64,000 bases of DNA from Pseudonocardia sp. T1-2H (GTDB lineage Bacteria; Actinomycetota; Actinomycetes; Mycobacteriales; Pseudonocardiaceae), in assembly GCF_038039215.1 (NCBI RefSeq), contig NZ_JBBPCL010000001.1, positions 1,674,001 to 1,738,000 of the forward strand. Reading direction: 5' to 3'. The notes under the pieces are model-generated. The model had not been told where the DNA came from and did not search any database. It saw only the letters and a program-made list of their open reading frames with translations. Below, piece by piece: positions 17,159 through 26,614 of this stretch (its first letter is position 1; every line of letters starts with the position of its first letter). Made by a program: the position numbers and the translations under genes.

Positions 17159-18722
17159 ATGCGTGTCGCCGTCGCGGGGGGCGGGCCGGGAGGGCTGTTC
17201 TTCGCCACCCTGATCCGGCAGGCCGACCCGTCGGTCGAGGTCACCGTGTTCGAACGCAACCGCGCCGACGACACGTTCGGCTTCGGCGTGGTGTTCTCCG
17301 ACCGCACCCTGGCCGGGATCCACGAGGCCGATCCTGTGTTGCGCCAGGCCCTGACCGAGCACGGCAAGCACTGGGACGAGATCGAGGTCCGGCTCAAGGG
17401 CGAGCGCATCCGCTGCGGCGGCAACGGCATGGCTGCCGTTGTGCGCAAGACGCTGCTCGCGCTGATGCAGGCCCGTGCCAGGGACGTCGGGGCGGACCTG
17501 CGCTTCTCCACCGAGGTCACGCTAGCCGACCTCGCGGACTACGACCTCGTGGTCGCCGCCGACGGGACCGGCTCCCGGATCCGGGAGCAGCTGGAGGCCG
17601 ATCTCGGCGTCGAGGTGGAGACCGCGACGGCGAAGTTCATCTGGTTCGGCACCGACTACCTCTTCGACGGGCTGACCTTCGTCCACGAGCGCAGCCCGGA
17701 CGGCGTCTTCGCCGTGCACGGCTACCCGATCTCCGACGAGGTCTCGACGTTCATCGTCGAGACCGATGAGGAGTCCTGGCGCCGTGCCGGGCTCGACGAG
17801 TTCGACGTGACCCAGCCGCCCGGGGCCAGCGACATGGTCACCAAGGACTACCTGGAGAAGCTGTTCGCCGACCAGATCGACGGCAAGCGGCTGCTGACCA
17901 ACAACTCACGCTGGGGCAACTTCCGCACCCGCCGCACCCAGCGCTGGCACGCGTTGAGTCCGCGCCCGGTCGCCTTCCTCGGCGACGCCGTCCACACCGC
18001 CCACTTCTCGGTGGGATCGGGCACCAAGATGGCGATGGAGGACGCGGTCGAGCTCGCCCGCGCCGTCGCCGCGTCGCCCGACGACCTGGGTGCGGCCCTC
18101 GCGGCCTACGAGGAGGCGGCCCAACCGTCCGTGCGGAAGATCCAGAAGCTCGGCGCGGCCGAGTCTGGCCTGGTGGGAACACTTCGGGCGCTACCACGAC
18201 GAGTTCGAGCCGTGGCAGTTCGCCTACCACTTCCTGTCCCGCAGCATCTCCGACGCCCGCCTGGCCCGGCGGGCCCCCGAGTTCGTCGAGGCCAGCCACC
18301 GCGGCTGGATCGACGCCCATGGCACGGAGCCGGTGGAGACGCCCTTCGAGCACGGCGGATGGTCGGCCCCCGGGCGTCTGGTGAGCCTGTCGCCTGCCGC
18401 GGTCGCGGGCGACCTCCCGTTCGCCGACGAGCCGCAGGCCGGCCCATGGGCCGCCCGCGTCGAGGCCCCCGGGGGCGAGGACGGGCTCCCCGAGACCTTC
18501 GGTCGGCTGAGCCGCTGGGCCGCGCTGGGGGAGCGAGCGCCGGTGCTGGTCGCCGTGGAGGGCGGCACCCCGTTGACCCGCACCCTGGTCTGCGAACAGG
18601 CCCGCATGCACGATCGACTGCCCGCGCTACTGGTGGACGTCGACGGCGAGGAGGGCCTGCAGGACCGTGCGGTCACCACCGTCCTCTCCGGCCGCGCCGA
18701 CCTGGTGGGAGTACCCGAATGA
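17159..18722 (+). pseudogene. sdgC: Salicylyl-CoA 5-hydroxylase with a single-base frameshift
   Basis: GGGPGG at 7-12, GNGMAAVVRKTLL and GDAVHTAHFSVGSGTKMAMED identify the FAD aryl-CoA hydroxylase. The frame is good to about 18164 (KIQKLGAAES). Family sequence then resumes in another frame from CTG 18165 as LAWWEHFGRYHDEF and runs to a stop at 18722. One missing base at GAGTCTGGCC restores a protein of about 520 residues, the length of its paralogue at 1021. Beyond the shift the first frame stays open and joins the frame of the next gene, so a naive call fuses the two. It hydroxylates salicylyl-CoA to gentisyl-CoA if functional; the shift may be an assembly error. Confidence 0.85.
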
Positions 18723-20773
18723 CCGCAACCGATCTCGACGCGCTGTTCGCACCGAAGGGGATCGCCGTCGTCGGCGCCTCCCGCAACGCCGCCAAGCTCG
18801 GCGCGACGATGGCCCGGTCGCTGCGCGGGTTCGCCGAGCGCGGCGGCCATATCGCCCTCGTCAACTCCCGCGACGACACGATGTACCCGAGCGTGGCCGC
18901 AGCCGCCGAGCACGGCCCCGTCGACCTCGTCGTCGTCTGCGTCCCCGCCGGCGCGAGCGCGTCGGTGGTGGCCGAGGCCGCCGCCGCGGGGGCAGGCGCG
19001 GCGGTCATCTGCGGAGGTGGGTTCGCCGAGGCCGGCGGCCCCGGGATCGGCTTCCAGGCCGACCTCGCCGCCGTCGCCGCCGAGACCGGCATCCGCCTCC
19101 TTGGCCCCAACACCAGCGGTTTCCTCGCCCCGCACGCCGGGGTCACAGCCAGCTTCGTGCCCGGCGTGGCCCAGGTGCGGCCGGGTCGGGTCGCCGTGGT
19201 CGCGGCCAGCGGCGGGATCAATCACGCCCTGTCGTTCCTGCTCACCGAGGCGGGCCACGGGATCAGCCTGGCCGTCGGACTGGGCAACGCCGTCGACATC
19301 TCCGCACCGGATGTGCTCGACCACCTCGCTTCGGACCCGAGCACCGGTGCGGTCGCTCTGCATGTCGAGTCCGTCGCCGACGGTCCCCGGCTCGTCGAGG
19401 CCGTCCGTAGGCTCTCCGCCGAGCGGCCGGTCGTCGCACTGGTCGTGGGGCGCCATGACATCGGGGCCTTCGCCGCCTCGCACACCGGTGCCCTCGCCAC
19501 CTCCTGGCGCACCACCCGCGCCGCACTGGCCCAGGCCGGTGCGGTCATCGTGGACGACGAGCGTGAACTCGTCGATGCGGTCGGGGCACTGTCGGTGACC
19601 CGCGCCCGGCCAGCACGGGCGGCCGGTGTCGGCGTAGTGACCGCCCAAGCCGGACCGGGGCTGCTGCTGCTCGACGATCTGCGCGGTCGGCAGGCGCAGG
19701 TGCCGGAGCTGGCCCGCGCCACCCAGGACACCCTGGCGACCCTGCTGCCCCCACTGACCTTCCAGGCCAACCCGGTCGACACCGGCAGGCCCGGGCCGGA
19801 GCTGGGCCGGATCTTCCACACCGTCGCCTCGGACCCGCAGGTGGACGTCGTCGCCGCATACGCCCTCTACGAGCCGGACGCGGTCGACCTCGTCGCGGCC
19901 GCGGAGGAGAGCCGGGTCCCCGAGGTCCCGGTCGTGTTCGGCCTCGGCGGCACCGGTGAGGACGTGGTCCAGCAGCGTCGTGACCTGCTCGCGGCAGGCA
20001 TCGCGGTCGCGACCGATCCCCGCGGCGTCGCCGCGGCGACCGGGGCGCTGCTCGCCGACGCCCGCGCGCGGGACCGCTCCCCGGCGGCCTCGACATCGTC
20101 CGCGGCGCCGACCGGCATCCACGGCCCGCACGACGAGGACCAAGCCAAGAGCCTCCTCGACCGGATCGGCGTCGGGACCACCCTGCGCCGGGTGTGCGCG
20201 TCGCGGGCGGAGGCGCACACCGCCCTCGCCGAGCTCGGCGGGCCGGTCGCGGTGAAGATCCTCGACGCCGCGATCCTGCACAAAACCGAGATCGGCGGCG
20301 TCCACCTCGGGATCCGCAGCGCGGACGAGCTCGACACCGCCCTCGACGCCCTGGACGCGATCGACGCCGAGCGCTACCTCCTCGAGTCCATGGCCTCCGG
20401 CGGCGTCGACCTGGTGCTCGGCGCCCGCCGGGACCCCGTGTTCGGATCGATCCTGCTGCTCGGCCTGGGCGGCACCACCGCCGAGGCCCTCGCCGACGTC
20501 GCGATCCGGCTCGCGCCGGTCGCCCCGGCCGAGGCCGCCGAGATGGCCGCCGAGCTGGCCGGGCATGCCCTGCTCGACGGGTGGCGCGGCGGCCCCGTGC
20601 TCGATCCCGCCGAGCTCGGCCGGATCGTCGCGGCACTGGGGGACCTGCTCGTGGCCAACCCCGACCTCGCCGAGATCGAGGTCAATCCCCTCCGTCTCAC
20701 CGCGACCGGCCTGGTCGCCCTCGACGCCGTCGTCATCCCCAGGGAGGCCAGCGATGCCCAGCCCCATCAGTGA
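18719..20773 (+). CDS. sdgA: Acyl-CoA synthetase, NDP-forming type (salicylyl-CoA formation)
   Basis: 684 residues from ATG 18719, overlapping the hydroxylase stop. The N-terminal CoA-binding domain (GIAVVGASRNAAKLG) is followed by succinyl-CoA-synthetase-like alpha domains with the phospho-His region ASHTGALATS (His255). The C-terminal ATP-grasp beta part has GGPVAVKILDAAILHKTEIGG (spanning about 504-524) and LLGLGGTTAEAL. In the salicylate pathway known from Streptomyces sp. WA46, a CoA-forming enzyme acts with a salicylyl-AMP ligase to give salicylyl-CoA; order and neighbours here match that role. Direct ADP-forming activation is the alternative. Confidence 0.82.
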   Translation: MTATDLDALFAPKGIAVVGASRNAAKLGATMARSLRGFAERGGHIALVNSRDDTMYPSVAAAAEHGPVDLVVVCVPAGASASVVAEAAAAGAGAAVICGGGFAEAGGPGIGFQADLAAVAAETGIRLLGPNTSGFLAPHAGVTASFVPGVAQVRPGRVAVVAASGGINHALSFLLTEAGHGISLAVGLGNAVDISAPDVLDHLASDPSTGAVALHVESVADGPRLVEAVRRLSAERPVVALVVGRHDIGAFAASHTGALATSWRTTRAALAQAGAVIVDDERELVDAVGALSVTRARPARAAGVGVVTAQAGPGLLLLDDLRGRQAQVPELARATQDTLATLLPPLTFQANPVDTGRPGPELGRIFHTVASDPQVDVVAAYALYEPDAVDLVAAAEESRVPEVPVVFGLGGTGEDVVQQRRDLLAAGIAVATDPRGVAAATGALLADARARDRSPAASTSSAAPTGIHGPHDEDQAKSLLDRIGVGTTLRRVCASRAEAHTALAELGGPVAVKILDAAILHKTEIGGVHLGIRSADELDTALDALDAIDAERYLLESMASGGVDLVLGARRDPVFGSILLLGLGGTTAEALADVAIRLAPVAPAEAAEMAAELAGHALLDGWRGGPVLDPAELGRIVAALGDLLVANPDLAEIEVNPLRLTATGLVALDAVVIPREASDAQPHQ

Positions 20774-22436
20774 CCACACCGTGCCCTGGCCGGCGGACCT
20801 CGCTGCGAAGTACGTCGCGAAGGGCTACTGGGCGGAGGTGCCGCTCGGTACCGCCCTGCGCGAGGTCGCGGACGCACAGCCGGACGCCCCGGCCCTGATC
20901 GACGCCGCCGCCGACCTGCGGCTGACCCACGTCGAGCTCGCCGACCGCGCGGACGCCGCAGCGGCGCGCCTGCTCGATCTCGGCATGGCGCCGGGGGAGC
21001 GGATCGTGGTCCAGCTGGGCAACGGGTGGGAGTTCGTGGTGCTCACCCTGGCCTGCCTGCGGGCTGGGATCGTGCCCGTCATGGCGCTGCCCGCGCACCG
21101 CCGCACCGAGCTCGCCTACCTGGCCCGGCATGCCGAGGCCACCGCGATCGCGGTGCCGGACCGGATGCGGGACTTCGACCACCAGACGCTCGCCCACGAG
21201 CTGGCCGACGATGTCCGGGAGGTGACCGACGGTCCCTGGCACGTGCTCGTCGCGGGAGCCGACGTCGCCCCCGGCAGACTCGACCTGCGCGAGCTGTGCG
21301 GTCCCGGCGACCCGGAGGCGGACCGGGTCCGGCTCGACGCTCTCGCCCCGGGCAGCCGCGACGTCGCCGTCTTCCTGCTCTCGGGCGGGACCACGGGGCT
21401 GCCCAAGCTGATCGCCCGGACCCACGACGACTACGTCTACAACGCCCGGTGCAGCGCGGAGATGGCCGGCGTCGACGCCGACTCCGTCTACCTGATCAGC
21501 CTGCCCGCGGGCCACAACTTCCCCCTGGCCTGCCCCGGCATCCTCGGCGTGCTACTGGCGGGCGGCCGGGTCGTCACCCTGCCCTCGCCGGAGCCCGTCC
21601 GGGCCTTCGCGACGATCGAGGCCGAGGGCGTGACCCACACCGCGGTGGTCCCCGCGGTCGCCGGTCGCTGGCTCGACCACGCCGCCGAACACGGATCGTC
21701 GCAGGTCGCGACCCTGCGGGTGCTCCAGGTCGGCGGCGCGCGGCTGGCCGACGAGCTGGCCCGCAAGGTCACCCCGGCGCTCGACTGCACGCTGCAGCAG
21801 GTGTTCGGGATGGCGGAGGGGCTGCTGAACTTCACCCGCCTCGACGACCCCGACGACGTCATCTGCACCACCCAGGGCCGCCCGATGTGCCAGGCGGACG
21901 AGGTCCGCCTGGTCGACGAGCTCGACCAGGACGTGCCGGAGGGCGAGCCGGGCTCGCTGCTCACCCGCGGCCCGTACACGCCCCGCGGCTACTACAAGGC
22001 CGAGGAGCAGAACGCCCGCGCCTTCACCGAGGACGGCTGGTATCGCTCCGGCGACATCTGCCGGCGCACCCCCGAGGGCAACCTGATCGTCGAGGGCCGG
22101 GACAAGGACATGATCAACCGCGGCGGAGAGAAGATCTCCGCCGAGGAGGTCGAGAACCTCGTCTACCAGCTCCCGTCGGTCGCCCAGGTCGCCGCGGTGG
22201 CCATGCCGGACCCGCAGCTGGGGGAGCGGGTCTGCCTCTACGTCGTCCCGCGGCCGGGCGCGACAGTCACCCTCGAGGAGATCCGCGAGTCCATGGACGC
22301 CATCGGCGTCGCCCGGTTCAAGCTGCCCGAGCACCTCGTCCTGGTCGACGAGCTCGCCGCCACCAAGGTCGGCAAGATCGACAAGAAGGCGCTGCGGGCC
22401 GACATCGCCGACCGCCTGAACGGAGCCCCCGCATGA
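20754..22436 (+). CDS. sdgB: Salicylyl-AMP ligase (EntE/DhbE-like)
   Basis: 560 residues from ATG 20754, overlapping the preceding gene by 20 nt. The motifs are LSGGTTGLPKLIART (phosphate loop, about 207-221), FGMAEGLLNFTR, YRSGD, GRDKDMINRGGEKI (A8) and VGKIDKKALR (A10 lysine). It belongs to the same family as the ligase at 2541, but the pocket region VYLISLPAGHNFPLACPG is the typical dihydroxybenzoate/salicylate type, whereas the 2541 enzyme has HLIPIIHNAGIVCAV there. It probably activates salicylate as the AMP ester for the next step. It is coupled to the maleylpyruvate isomerase by ATGA. Confidence 0.88.
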   Translation: MPSPISDHTVPWPADLAAKYVAKGYWAEVPLGTALREVADAQPDAPALIDAAADLRLTHVELADRADAAAARLLDLGMAPGERIVVQLGNGWEFVVLTLACLRAGIVPVMALPAHRRTELAYLARHAEATAIAVPDRMRDFDHQTLAHELADDVREVTDGPWHVLVAGADVAPGRLDLRELCGPGDPEADRVRLDALAPGSRDVAVFLLSGGTTGLPKLIARTHDDYVYNARCSAEMAGVDADSVYLISLPAGHNFPLACPGILGVLLAGGRVVTLPSPEPVRAFATIEAEGVTHTAVVPAVAGRWLDHAAEHGSSQVATLRVLQVGGARLADELARKVTPALDCTLQQVFGMAEGLLNFTRLDDPDDVICTTQGRPMCQADEVRLVDELDQDVPEGEPGSLLTRGPYTPRGYYKAEEQNARAFTEDGWYRSGDICRRTPEGNLIVEGRDKDMINRGGEKISAEEVENLVYQLPSVAQVAAVAMPDPQLGERVCLYVVPRPGATVTLEEIRESMDAIGVARFKLPEHLVLVDELAATKVGKIDKKALRADIADRLNGAPA

Positions 22437-23128
22437 CCGACCGCCACGACATCGCCCGGACCCTGCCGTGGATGTGTGAGGGGACGGAGCACCTACTCGC
22501 CGTCGTCGGCAAGCTCACCGACGAGGACTACCGCGGACCCAGCGCGCTGCCGGGGTGGTCACGTGCCCACATCGTCGGCCACGTCGCCCGTAACGCAGAG
22601 GCCCTGAACCGCCTCGCGATCTGGGCGAGTACAGGGGAGGAGACCCCGATGTACGCCAACCGGGAGCAGCGGGCGGCGGAGATCGAACGGTCCGCCACGC
22701 ACTCGGTGTCCACGCTCCGCGACGAGCTGGCGAGCACGGCCGAGATGCTCAACGAGGCGCTCGACGCGCTGGCCCCCGAGCAGTGGCAGGCCCAGGTCCG
22801 CAGCGCTCTCGGCCGGGCGATCCCCGCTGCGGAGGTGCCCTGGATGCGGATCCGCGAGGTGTGGCTGCACGCTGTCGACCTCGGCGCTGATGTGGACGAT
22901 CTGCCTGCGGGCGTCGTCGACTTCCTGCTCGACGACGTGAGCGCAGCCCTGTCCAGCAAGGACGACTGCCCCTCGCTCGCCCTCGCTCCGACCGACCGCG
23001 ACCGGACCTGGTCCCTCGGCGCCGACCCCAGGAGCGAGACCGTGGCAGCGAGCGCCGCCGATCTCGCAGGCTGGCTCACCGGCCGGGTCACCGCGCCCGA
23101 CCGTCCCATCCTCCCGCGCTGGCTCTGA
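22433..23128 (+). CDS. Mycothiol-dependent maleylpyruvate isomerase
   Basis: 231 residues of the DinB/MDMPI four-helix fold. His50 in SRAHIVGHVARNAEAL and Glu142/His146 in REVWLHAVDLG reproduce the zinc ligands of the Corynebacterium maleylpyruvate isomerase. LPGWSRAHIVGH is the family hallmark. It converts maleylpyruvate to fumarylpyruvate with mycothiol as cofactor, linking the dioxygenase (15243) and FAH hydrolase (16343). It starts at an ATG overlapping the ligase stop, so it belongs to the same transcript. Confidence 0.92.
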   Translation: MTDRHDIARTLPWMCEGTEHLLAVVGKLTDEDYRGPSALPGWSRAHIVGHVARNAEALNRLAIWASTGEETPMYANREQRAAEIERSATHSVSTLRDELASTAEMLNEALDALAPEQWQAQVRSALGRAIPAAEVPWMRIREVWLHAVDLGADVDDLPAGVVDFLLDDVSAALSSKDDCPSLALAPTDRDRTWSLGADPRSETVAASAADLAGWLTGRVTAPDRPILPRWL

Positions 23129-23181
23129 CCCGGCCCCGACAGCCCGATCCCACGATGTCCAGCCCAACGAAGGGTTCTCCG

Positions 23182-23973
23182 ATGTCCGACATCCAGTTCG
23201 AGTCGACCACCTCTGCTGACGGCACCGAAATCGGCTACCTCCGCCGCGGCACCGGGCCCGCGCTCGTCATCACCCACGGCAGCGTGGCCACCTCCGAGCA
23301 GTGGATCCCAGCGACCGACCACCTCGCCGAGCACTTCACCTGCTACGTCCACGACCGCCGCGCCCGTGGCCGCAGCGGTGACGCCGCCGCCTACGACCTC
23401 TCCACCGAGGTCGCCGACATCGCCGCGATCATGGCCGTCGCCGGAGCGGGCGCCCACCTGCTCGGCCACTCCTACGGCGCGCTCTGCACGCTCGCCTACG
23501 CCGAGACCGAACCCCTGGACGGGACACTGGTTCTCTTCGAGCCGCCGCTCGCAGTGGACGGGCCGGTCGCGGGGGAGGGGCTGGCCTCATACCGCGACCT
23601 CGTCGACTCAGGTGATCTCGACGCTGCGTTGGAGTTCGCTCTGGTCAACTTCGTGCGGGTCCCCGCGGAGGCGGTGCCGGAGATCCGGAAGACCCCGCTG
23701 TGGGCGGCCTGCGCGCCGCTGACCCCGACCTGGGTCCGCGAGCTGGAGCAGATCGACGCGCTCGGCGACGACCTCAAGCACTACGCCGCGATCACGGCAG
23801 CGACCCACCTGATCGCGGGCACCGCGACGACCCCATTCCTTCTCGAGTCCGCCCACGCACTTGTCGACGTGATCGCCGGCGCCGCGATCACCGAGCTGCC
23901 CGGCCTGGACCACTTCGCGCACCTCATGGACCCGGCGGGCTTCGCCGCCACCGTGCAGGCCGCGGTGTCCTGA
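23182..23973 (+). CDS. Alpha/beta hydrolase at the end of the gentisate operon
   Basis: 263 residues from ATG 23182, preferred over 23155 because of the AAGGG about 8 nt before it. THGSVATSEQW (oxyanion region), DRRARGRSGD, GHSYGA at 95-100 (Ser97) and GLDHFAHL with the catalytic histidine show an intact catalytic triad. No signal peptide is seen. It follows the isomerase by 53 nt. A thioesterase that frees gentisate from gentisyl-CoA is required by the pathway and not otherwise seen; this enzyme is the best local candidate, by context only. Confidence 0.82.
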   Translation: MSDIQFESTTSADGTEIGYLRRGTGPALVITHGSVATSEQWIPATDHLAEHFTCYVHDRRARGRSGDAAAYDLSTEVADIAAIMAVAGAGAHLLGHSYGALCTLAYAETEPLDGTLVLFEPPLAVDGPVAGEGLASYRDLVDSGDLDAALEFALVNFVRVPAEAVPEIRKTPLWAACAPLTPTWVRELEQIDALGDDLKHYAAITAATHLIAGTATTPFLLESAHALVDVIAGAAITELPGLDHFAHLMDPAGFAATVQAAVS

Positions 23974-23994
23974 CCAGCGCTTGGCGTCGTTTGC

Positions 23995-24400
<406 letters not shown>

Positions 24401-24416
24401 GACGGCGCCGCCCGCC

Positions 24417-24955
24417 TCAGGTGCGCGGTCCACCCGCCACGTACAACACCTGGCCTGACACGAATCCCGAGCGCTCATCGGCGAAGAAGGACACGGCGTT
24501 GGCGATGTCCTCGACCTGGCCCGCCCGCTGGACGGGGATGGCCTTGGCGCGGTCGGCGACGTACTGCTCCCACGGGACGCCAATGCGCTCCGCGGTCCCC
24601 TTGGTCATGTCGCTGGCGATGAAGCCGGGCGCGATGCAGTTCGCGGTGATCCCGAAGCGGCCCAGCTCGATCGCGAGGGTCTTGGTGAAGCCTTGGATGC
24701 CGGCCTTCGCGGTGGCGTAGTTGGCCTGGCCGCGGTTGCCGAGCGCCGAGGTCGACGAGAGGTTGACGATCCGGCCCCAGCCGGCGTCGACCATTTGCTT
24801 CTGGGACGCCTTGGTCATCAGGAACGAGCCCTTGAGGTGCACGCCCATGACGGTGTCCCAGTCGCCCTCGGTCATCTTGAACAGCAGGTTGTCGCGGGTG
24901 ATGCCGGCGTTGTTGACCAGCACCGTCGGCGCGCCCAGCTCGGTGACGACCCGGC
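24417..24955 (-). pseudogene. Short-chain dehydrogenase (FabG-like), N-terminus missing
   Basis: The readable part starts at ELGAPTVLVNNAGITRD and contains the NNAG motif, the catalytic serine in LSSTSALGN and the YATAK tyrosine/lysine pair. It ends with FVSGQVLYVAGGPRT at 24417, the normal C-terminus of a 3-oxoacyl-ACP reductase-like SDR. The Rossmann GxxxGIG N-terminus (about 80 residues) is gone. An in-frame stop lies just upstream, at the junction with the opposite-strand ligase remnant near 24960. It is a truncated relic although the catalytic core is intact. Confidence 0.85.
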
Positions 24956-24964
24956 CCGCTCACC

Positions 24965-26274
24965 GTGGCCCTATGGCTGGCGATCCCCGCCAACGGTGCG
25001 GTCGTGCAGGCGATCGACCCGGACTCCGGGCTGCTCACTATCGAGCGGGCCCTACGAGCCACCGGACCGGCCGCGGTCGTGGCAGCATCATCCAACGCTG
25101 GCCTCATTGCCGACGCCATCGCCCGGACAGAGACGTCGACACGGCTTCTGGTCCCGTCCGACGACGAGCTGTGGACCACCACCTGCCCCGCCGACCTGGG
25201 CGCGGAGGGCGGCGAGCCGCCCTCCGCCACACCCGACCTCGTCGCCGGACTCCTGCCGACCTCCGGTACCAGCGGCGCACCGAAGCTGGTGCAACTCACC
25301 CACCGCAACTACGTCATGTCCGCTGAGCGACTCGCGCGCAACGGCGGTTATCTCGGCACCGACCGGCACTACCTCTGCTCGCCGTTCTTCCACACCAACG
25401 CACAGCTCTACCTCTGCGCCCCGCCCTTCGTCACGGGCGGCTCGATCGCGATCGTGCCCCGGTTCAGCGCGAGCACCTGGTTCAACGCCGCCCGCCGCAC
25501 CGGCGCCACGATCGCCTCGATGGTCGCCCCGCCCATGCGGATGGCGCTGAAACGCGCCGTCTCCTCCGGACGCCCGGTCGACCCGGGCCCGCTCCGCGCC
25601 GTCCACTACGGGATGACACTCAGCAGCGCGGACTGGCGGAGTGGGACCGGCTGGTCCCAGAGATCCACATGCGTCAGATCTACGGACAGACCGAGTCGGT
25701 GACCGGCGTCCTCGGCGGCGCGCCGTGGGAGTCCGACGACCGCGCGACGATCGGCCGACCGTTCCTCGGCGTCGATGAGGTGCGGCTGGTCAGGCGCGAC
25801 GGCTCCGACGCCCCGGACGGCGAACCAGGGGAGCTGTGGGTCCGCGGCACCCCGGGCGTCACTCTGATGCTCGGCTACCACGAGGCGCCGGAGGCGACTG
25901 CCGAGACGCTCGTCGACGGGCGCTGGTTGCGCACCGGCGACGTGATGGTCCGGCACGCGACGGGCCGTTTCGAGTTCCGCGGCCGAGGCATGCACATCAT
26001 CCGGCGCGGCGGGGAGAACCTCTCGACCTACAGCCTGGAGATCGACCTGCAGGCCTGCCCGCTGGTCCAGGACGTCGCCGTCACCGCGCGTGCGGACGAG
26101 ACCCTCGACGCCCTCGTGGTCGCCCACATGATCCCGGCTGCAGACTACGAGCAGGAGAGCTTCCGCGACTGGTGTCGCGAGCACCTCGGCCGGCGCGGTG
26201 TCCCTGACGAAATCCGCGAGCACACCTCGTTCCCGCGGACGGGAAGCGGACGCGTGATCGTCCGAGACTTGTGA
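24965..26274 (+). pseudogene. Acyl-CoA synthetase (CaiC-like), truncated and frameshifted
   Basis: The first part (24965 to about 25633) begins inside the N-terminal domain (LWLAIPANGAVVQAIDP) and has the phosphate loop LLPTSGTSGAPKLVQLTHRN. The rest continues in another frame: LAEWDRLVPEIHMRQIYGQTE, WLRTGD, FRGRGMHIIRRGGENLS, to RVIVRDL at 26274. Restoring one base at about 25633 (GAC-CTG) rejoins the frames. The first 60-80 residues are missing at the junction with the SDR relic. It resembles crotonobetaine/carnitine-CoA ligases. Two defects make it a pseudogene. Confidence 0.85.
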
Positions 26275-26310
26275 GTTACGACAGAGAACTCAAGTCTCGG
26301 GTAGGCAGGT

Positions 26311-26361
26311 GTCGGAGTCGGAGTCGGAGTCGGAGTCGGAGTCGGAGTCGGAGTCGGAGTC
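26311..26361. repeat. Hexanucleotide microsatellite (GTCGGA) x 8.5
   Basis: Fifty-one bases consist of uninterrupted GTCGGA units, 37 bp after the ligase relic and about 120 bp before the tRNA fragment. It lies outside any clear gene, so length variation would not change a protein. The 26362-26481 segment after it shows nothing recognisable. Confidence 0.95.
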
Positions 26362-26481
26362 GCGTCATGACACCACTCATGACACGAAATTTCGTTCACG
26401 AGTGCTGCCGGAGGTGCTGAAGAGGGATCTGGCGCCAGCATTGTCGCTGGTAGGAGGCCTGGGAGGGAGGTAGCGCGCGCT

Positions 26482-26524
26482 TTACACCCGAGCGGTCGCA
26501 GGTTCGAACCCTGCCGCGCCCACC
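26482..26524 (+). other. 3' half of a tRNA-Val(TAC) gene, probable attachment-site remnant
   Basis: TTTACAC at 26481-26487 fits an anticodon loop with TAC, then CCGAG and a CGGTC variable loop. A perfect T arm follows (GCAGG, TTCGAAC, CCTGC; 26498-26514), then the acceptor strand CGCGCCC-A-CC ending at 26524. The 5' half is wrong: the segment facing CCGAG does not pair, and no GGGCGCG acceptor strand or D arm is present. Integrases commonly use tRNA 3' ends as att sites, and an integrase N-terminus starts 90 bp downstream. This is therefore best read as an attL/attR relic, not a working tRNA. Confidence 0.7.
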
Positions 26525-26614
26525 GCGTCTGACCAGCGGATCTGGTGGCCTTCGGCGCTCAGCGCCAGCGTGTGTGACACGGTTCATGACACGAATGTTC
26601 CTTACCCTCGTGTC

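Noticed and set aside
17159..20773. A single 1204-residue monooxygenase-synthetase fusion protein
   Set aside because: The middle part after 18164 is arginine/proline-rich nonsense, while the true hydroxylase C-terminus is read in another frame; the synthetase has its own ATG at 18719.
26311..26361. CRISPR-like array
   Set aside because: Six-base units without spacers; it is a microsatellite, and no cas genes are present.
26482..26524. Functional tRNA-Val
   Set aside because: The 5' acceptor strand and D arm are missing and the anticodon stem has mismatches; only the 3' half survives.
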